DNA of 8,795 bases from Pseudoflavonifractor sp964504285. GTDB taxonomy: Bacteria > Bacillota > Clostridia > Oscillospirales > Oscillospiraceae. The translations under genes were made by a program, and so were the position numbers. Location of the stretch: positions 1 through 8,795 of the forward strand of contig CAZDDZ010000100.1 in the NCBI GenBank assembly GCA_964504285.1. The letters are read 5' to 3'. Position 1 is the stretch's first letter. Each line of letters starts with the position of its first letter. The notes under the pieces were generated by a model. That model was given only the letters and a program-made list of their open reading frames with translations. It did not search any database and was not told where the DNA came from. Shown in pieces: positions 7,559 through 8,795 of this stretch.

Positions 7559-7684
7559 TCCGACACCCTCAATCTCTTTCCTCCGGGAAAGTCCCGTCGT
7601 ATCCGAGGCGCAGCCGCGCCCGATATGTAATACGCGCCCTTACGCCCCCACACTGGCGCATAGGCACAATACTCTATAATATGC
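7559..7684 (-). promoter_or_regulatory. murA mRNA leader with hairpins and a 30-codon upstream ORF
   Basis: From the inferred transcription start near 7684 the murA leader is about 126 nt and GC-rich downstream of 7670. It can fold an 8-bp stem TATGCGCC/GGCGCGTA (7662-7655 with 7638-7631, one G-U) and a stem GGGCGC-GGCT-GCGCCT (7621-7606, one G-U). A small hairpin CGGGA-CTT-TCCCG (7596-7584) ends inside the strong GGAGG (7584-7580). An ATG at 7661 opens a 30-codon Arg-rich frame ending in TGA at 7569, only 10 nt before the murA TTG. It has no good ribosome site of its own. No known riboswitch class is recognised. The structures are visible; a regulatory role is inference. Confidence 0.4.
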
Positions 7685-7722
7685 TTTGCTATTATAACAT
7701 AGAATAATATAAAATCAAAGCA
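7675..7722. repeat. Nested inverted repeats over the murA promoter
   Basis: Two exact inverted repeats overlap the promoter. TATAATA (7675-7681) and TATTATA (7690-7696) flank an 8-bp centre and include the -10 box. TGCTTTG (7682-7688) and CAAAGCA (7716-7722) are separated by 27 bp and bracket the core promoter, covering the start region and the -35 box. The first is A/T only and could be chance. The second has more sequence content and looks more like paired operator half-sites. No regulator gene is nearby to assign. Confidence 0.35.
7691..7718 (-). promoter_or_regulatory. Sigma-A-type promoter for murA
   Basis: On the minus strand a -35 TTGATT (7718-7713) is followed after 16 nt by a perfect -10 TATAAT (7696-7691), in AT-rich DNA; reading the -35 as TTTGAT gives 17 nt. 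The predicted start of transcription is about 7684. It is the best minus-strand promoter in the gap and would drive the whole murA cluster, since no convincing internal promoter was found. Confidence 0.75.
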
Positions 7723-8080
7723 ATTTTACCTTGCCGATAAAAACTCGTTTTCCCCCATGTTTTTTGACTCGCAAATTATATTTTAATTGTCAACCAAGGG
7801 TACCTTTTTACACTATACCCTTTTTACCGCGCCTTTATTCCCTTGTGTTTTTAAAATCGGGTCTACCAAATATCTACCGCCCCACCTTTTGAAATGAGGC
7901 ATTTAAAGCACATTTTTAGTCCTGCTTTCCCTTCACGTCCCATATCATTGGGCACGTTTTGGTATTCACCGCGCCCTCAAAAAAGCCTTTGCCGCAGCCC
8001 GGCAGCCCGGTCAGTGGGCAAGGGTGTACATAACCGTCCCCAAAAAGGGCCTTTGTATGATACCAATGAGGTGATGTAAT
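7719..8080. other. Gene-poor spacer between murA promoter and phage-like genes
   Basis: No convincing gene is seen here. The part up to about 7920 is AT-rich, the remainder closer to the window average. Directly visible items are: a 7-bp inverted repeat AAGGGTA (7796-7802) and TACCCTT (7816-7822) running into T's at 7825, a weak plus-strand terminator or attenuator shape; direct repeats of TCTACC at 7862-7867 and 7873-7878, 11 bp apart; and a tandem duplication of CAGCCCGG at 7995-8010 inside a larger hairpin. No clear plus-strand promoter for the 8081 gene was found, so it may be read from a weak or phage-type promoter here. The short frames in this stretch have no homology that I recognise and irregular composition. 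Confidence 0.5.
7979..8024 (-). terminator. Orphan terminator-like hairpin on the minus strand
   Basis: Read on the minus strand, CCCTTGCC (8024-8017) pairs with GGCAAAGG (7993-7986), seven of eight pairs with one C-A mismatch. The loop contains a smaller CCGG-GCTG-CCGG stem. After one C come six T's (7984-7979). This is the shape of a rho-independent terminator for minus-strand transcription, but no minus-strand gene ends here; the genes to the right run plus. It could insulate murA from antisense transcription or be left from a displaced gene. On the plus strand the same hairpin would form in the leader of the 8081 gene, with G-U pairs improving it. Confidence 0.4.
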
Positions 8081-8671
8081 ATGGCGAATACGCCAAATAT
8101 CGGGCTGCACCAATGGCAGCCTGAGGACAGCTTTTTAAGAGAGGAGTTTAATGAGGACTTTCGAAAAATTGACACGGCAGTAGGTGATGCATTGGCGGCA
8201 AACTGCACCCTGCGGCTGCTGAAGGTGACCACCACCACGGCTGCCCGACAGGTGAATCTGGATTTGTCGGGGTACGACCTCACCAAATTCCGCACCCTGA
8301 CCGTAAGACTGGTCGCCCTGGGTCAAAACACCGGCAGCTGCGCCGTCCGCTTTAATAACAGCAGCCAGGAAAGCTATTACTGGAACACCGGCTACCTCTC
8401 TGGTAGCTACCCATCTGTTTGGAGCAATGTCCTAAACATCTGTAATTTGAGCACGGCACAAAGTCCGTCCCTTACCCAGTTTGCGCTGGAACTGGGTAAG
8501 GGAACCCCCCTTTACGGCCGTCTCCTGTTTAAGCAGAGTACCGCCGGCTACGAGGGCTATTTTCTCAACTCGGCCGTTGAGCCCCATGCTCTGCAAAGCA
8601 TCAACCTGCTCTGCTCGGTGGCCGACATTCTTCCCGGCTCTGAGTTTGAGGTATGGGGGGTGATGCTATGA
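8081..8671 (+). CDS. Phage tail-fibre-like protein
   Basis: This 196-residue protein has no enzyme motif. The N-terminus PNIGLHQW (5-12) followed by FLREEFNEDFRKID (18-31) is a pattern I associate with short tail-fibre or tail-tip proteins of Clostridia prophages. In those, this segment starts many otherwise different proteins and probably docks them to the particle. The rest is rich in Thr/Ser/Asn/Gly and beta-strand-like, ending in EFEVWGVML, as in receptor-binding or decoration domains. The start at 8081 is supported by GAGGTGAT (8068-8075), a near-perfect ribosome site 5 nt before ATG. The downstream gene overlaps its stop by four bases, as in phage late operons. The family link is by recalled motif, not by search, and the exact structural role is uncertain. 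Confidence 0.7.
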   Translation: MANTPNIGLHQWQPEDSFLREEFNEDFRKIDTAVGDALAANCTLRLLKVTTTTAARQVNLDLSGYDLTKFRTLTVRLVALGQNTGSCAVRFNNSSQESYYWNTGYLSGSYPSVWSNVLNICNLSTAQSPSLTQFALELGKGTPLYGRLLFKQSTAGYEGYFLNSAVEPHALQSINLLCSVADILPGSEFEVWGVML

Positions 8672-8795
8672 AAATATCCGTGCTCACCTGTACTCCCGAC
8701 GGCACTCAGCACCTGGAGGAGCGAGAAGTAGACGAAACCTGGCTGCCTGCGGAGGAAGAAAAGGCCCAAATGGAAGCTCTGCAAGTCGAAATGCA
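8668..8795 (+). CDS. Small phage-associated protein, cut by the window end
   Basis: The ATG at 8668 overlaps the previous stop in an ATGA arrangement, indicating translational coupling, and GGGGGGTGAT (8655-8664) provides a ribosome site. The 42 complete codons read MKISVLTCTPDGTQHLEERE and continue with an acidic, Glu/Gln-rich stretch (AEEEKAQMEALQVEM) that would form an amphipathic or coiled-coil helix. A short beta start followed by such a helix is common in small proteins between the tail-fibre and lysis genes of Clostridia prophages. I do not recognise a named family. The 3' end is beyond the window. Confidence 0.6.
   Translation, partial: MKISVLTCTPDGTQHLEEREVDETWLPAEEEKAQMEALQVEM

Noticed and set aside
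7788..7793. Perfect TTGACA on the minus strand as a second murA -35
   Set aside because: No -10 lies at 16-18 nt; the only TATAAT-like sequence is 7 nt away.
7787..7814. Plus-strand promoter TTGTCA-16-TACACT for the phage-like genes
   Set aside because: The -10 matches only four of six consensus positions, the site is about 270 bp from the gene, and a terminator-like inverted repeat overlaps it.
7894..8079. 61-codon plus-strand frame ending two bases before the 8081 start
   Set aside because: Its Arg/Pro/Ser-rich composition, lack of a ribosome site and passage through the hairpin and tandem repeat argue against a gene. The close spacing to 8081 is probably chance.
7559..8080. CRISPR array, tRNA or insertion sequence in the large spacer
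   Set aside because: There is no regularly spaced repeat set, no cloverleaf and no transposase or terminal inverted repeats; the only direct repeats are an 8-mer tandem and two TCTACC copies.
7916..8113. 65-codon minus-strand frame across the orphan hairpin
   Set aside because: It has no ribosome site or recognisable motif, crosses the start of the 8081 gene and a hairpin, and has irregular composition.

Overview
The window looks like chromosomal DNA from a Gram-positive anaerobe of the class Clostridia, most likely an Oscillospiraceae-type gut bacterium (relatives of Flavonifractor or Oscillibacter). That assignment is an inference from protein style: a large S-layer-homology protein, a Clostridia-like MurA, a WalJ-RlmH pair, strong AGGAGG-type ribosome binding sites, and a phage-tail N-terminal motif common in that group. 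No rRNA or other marker gene is present to confirm it.

Layout. Bases 1-2835 (+) hold the 3' part of a secreted S-layer-homology (SLH) protein, ending in a perfect 16-bp hairpin terminator. Facing it is a four-gene minus-strand cluster, read right to left: murA (7558-6266), walJ (6107-5319), rlmH (5279-4797) and a PgcA-type phosphohexomutase gene (4754-3027), ending in its own hairpin terminator at 3020-2975. The two transcription units converge. Spacing of 42 and 39 nt between the last three genes suggests one operon. A 158-bp gap with unusual structure separates murA from walJ.

Right of murA lies a gene-poor, partly AT-rich stretch (7559-8080). It holds a good minus-strand promoter for murA, nested inverted repeats around that promoter, a structured murA leader with a 30-codon upstream ORF, and a minus-strand terminator-like hairpin with no matching gene. 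From 8081 to the right edge are two overlapping plus-strand genes of phage-tail style, the second cut by the window end. They are probably one side of a prophage or of a tail-derived cassette.

How the genes fit together. MurA makes the first committed peptidoglycan precursor. The PgcA-type enzyme interconverts hexose 6- and 1-phosphates for glycan precursors. WalJ is linked to cell-wall and cell-division homeostasis in Firmicutes. RlmH modifies 23S rRNA and commonly sits next to walJ. The operon is therefore mostly cell-envelope metabolism plus one ribosome-maturation gene, beside a gene for a surface-layer protein.

No clearly new multi-gene system is visible. The least explained parts are the 6108-6265 spacer, the murA promoter and leader, and the junction to the phage-like genes.
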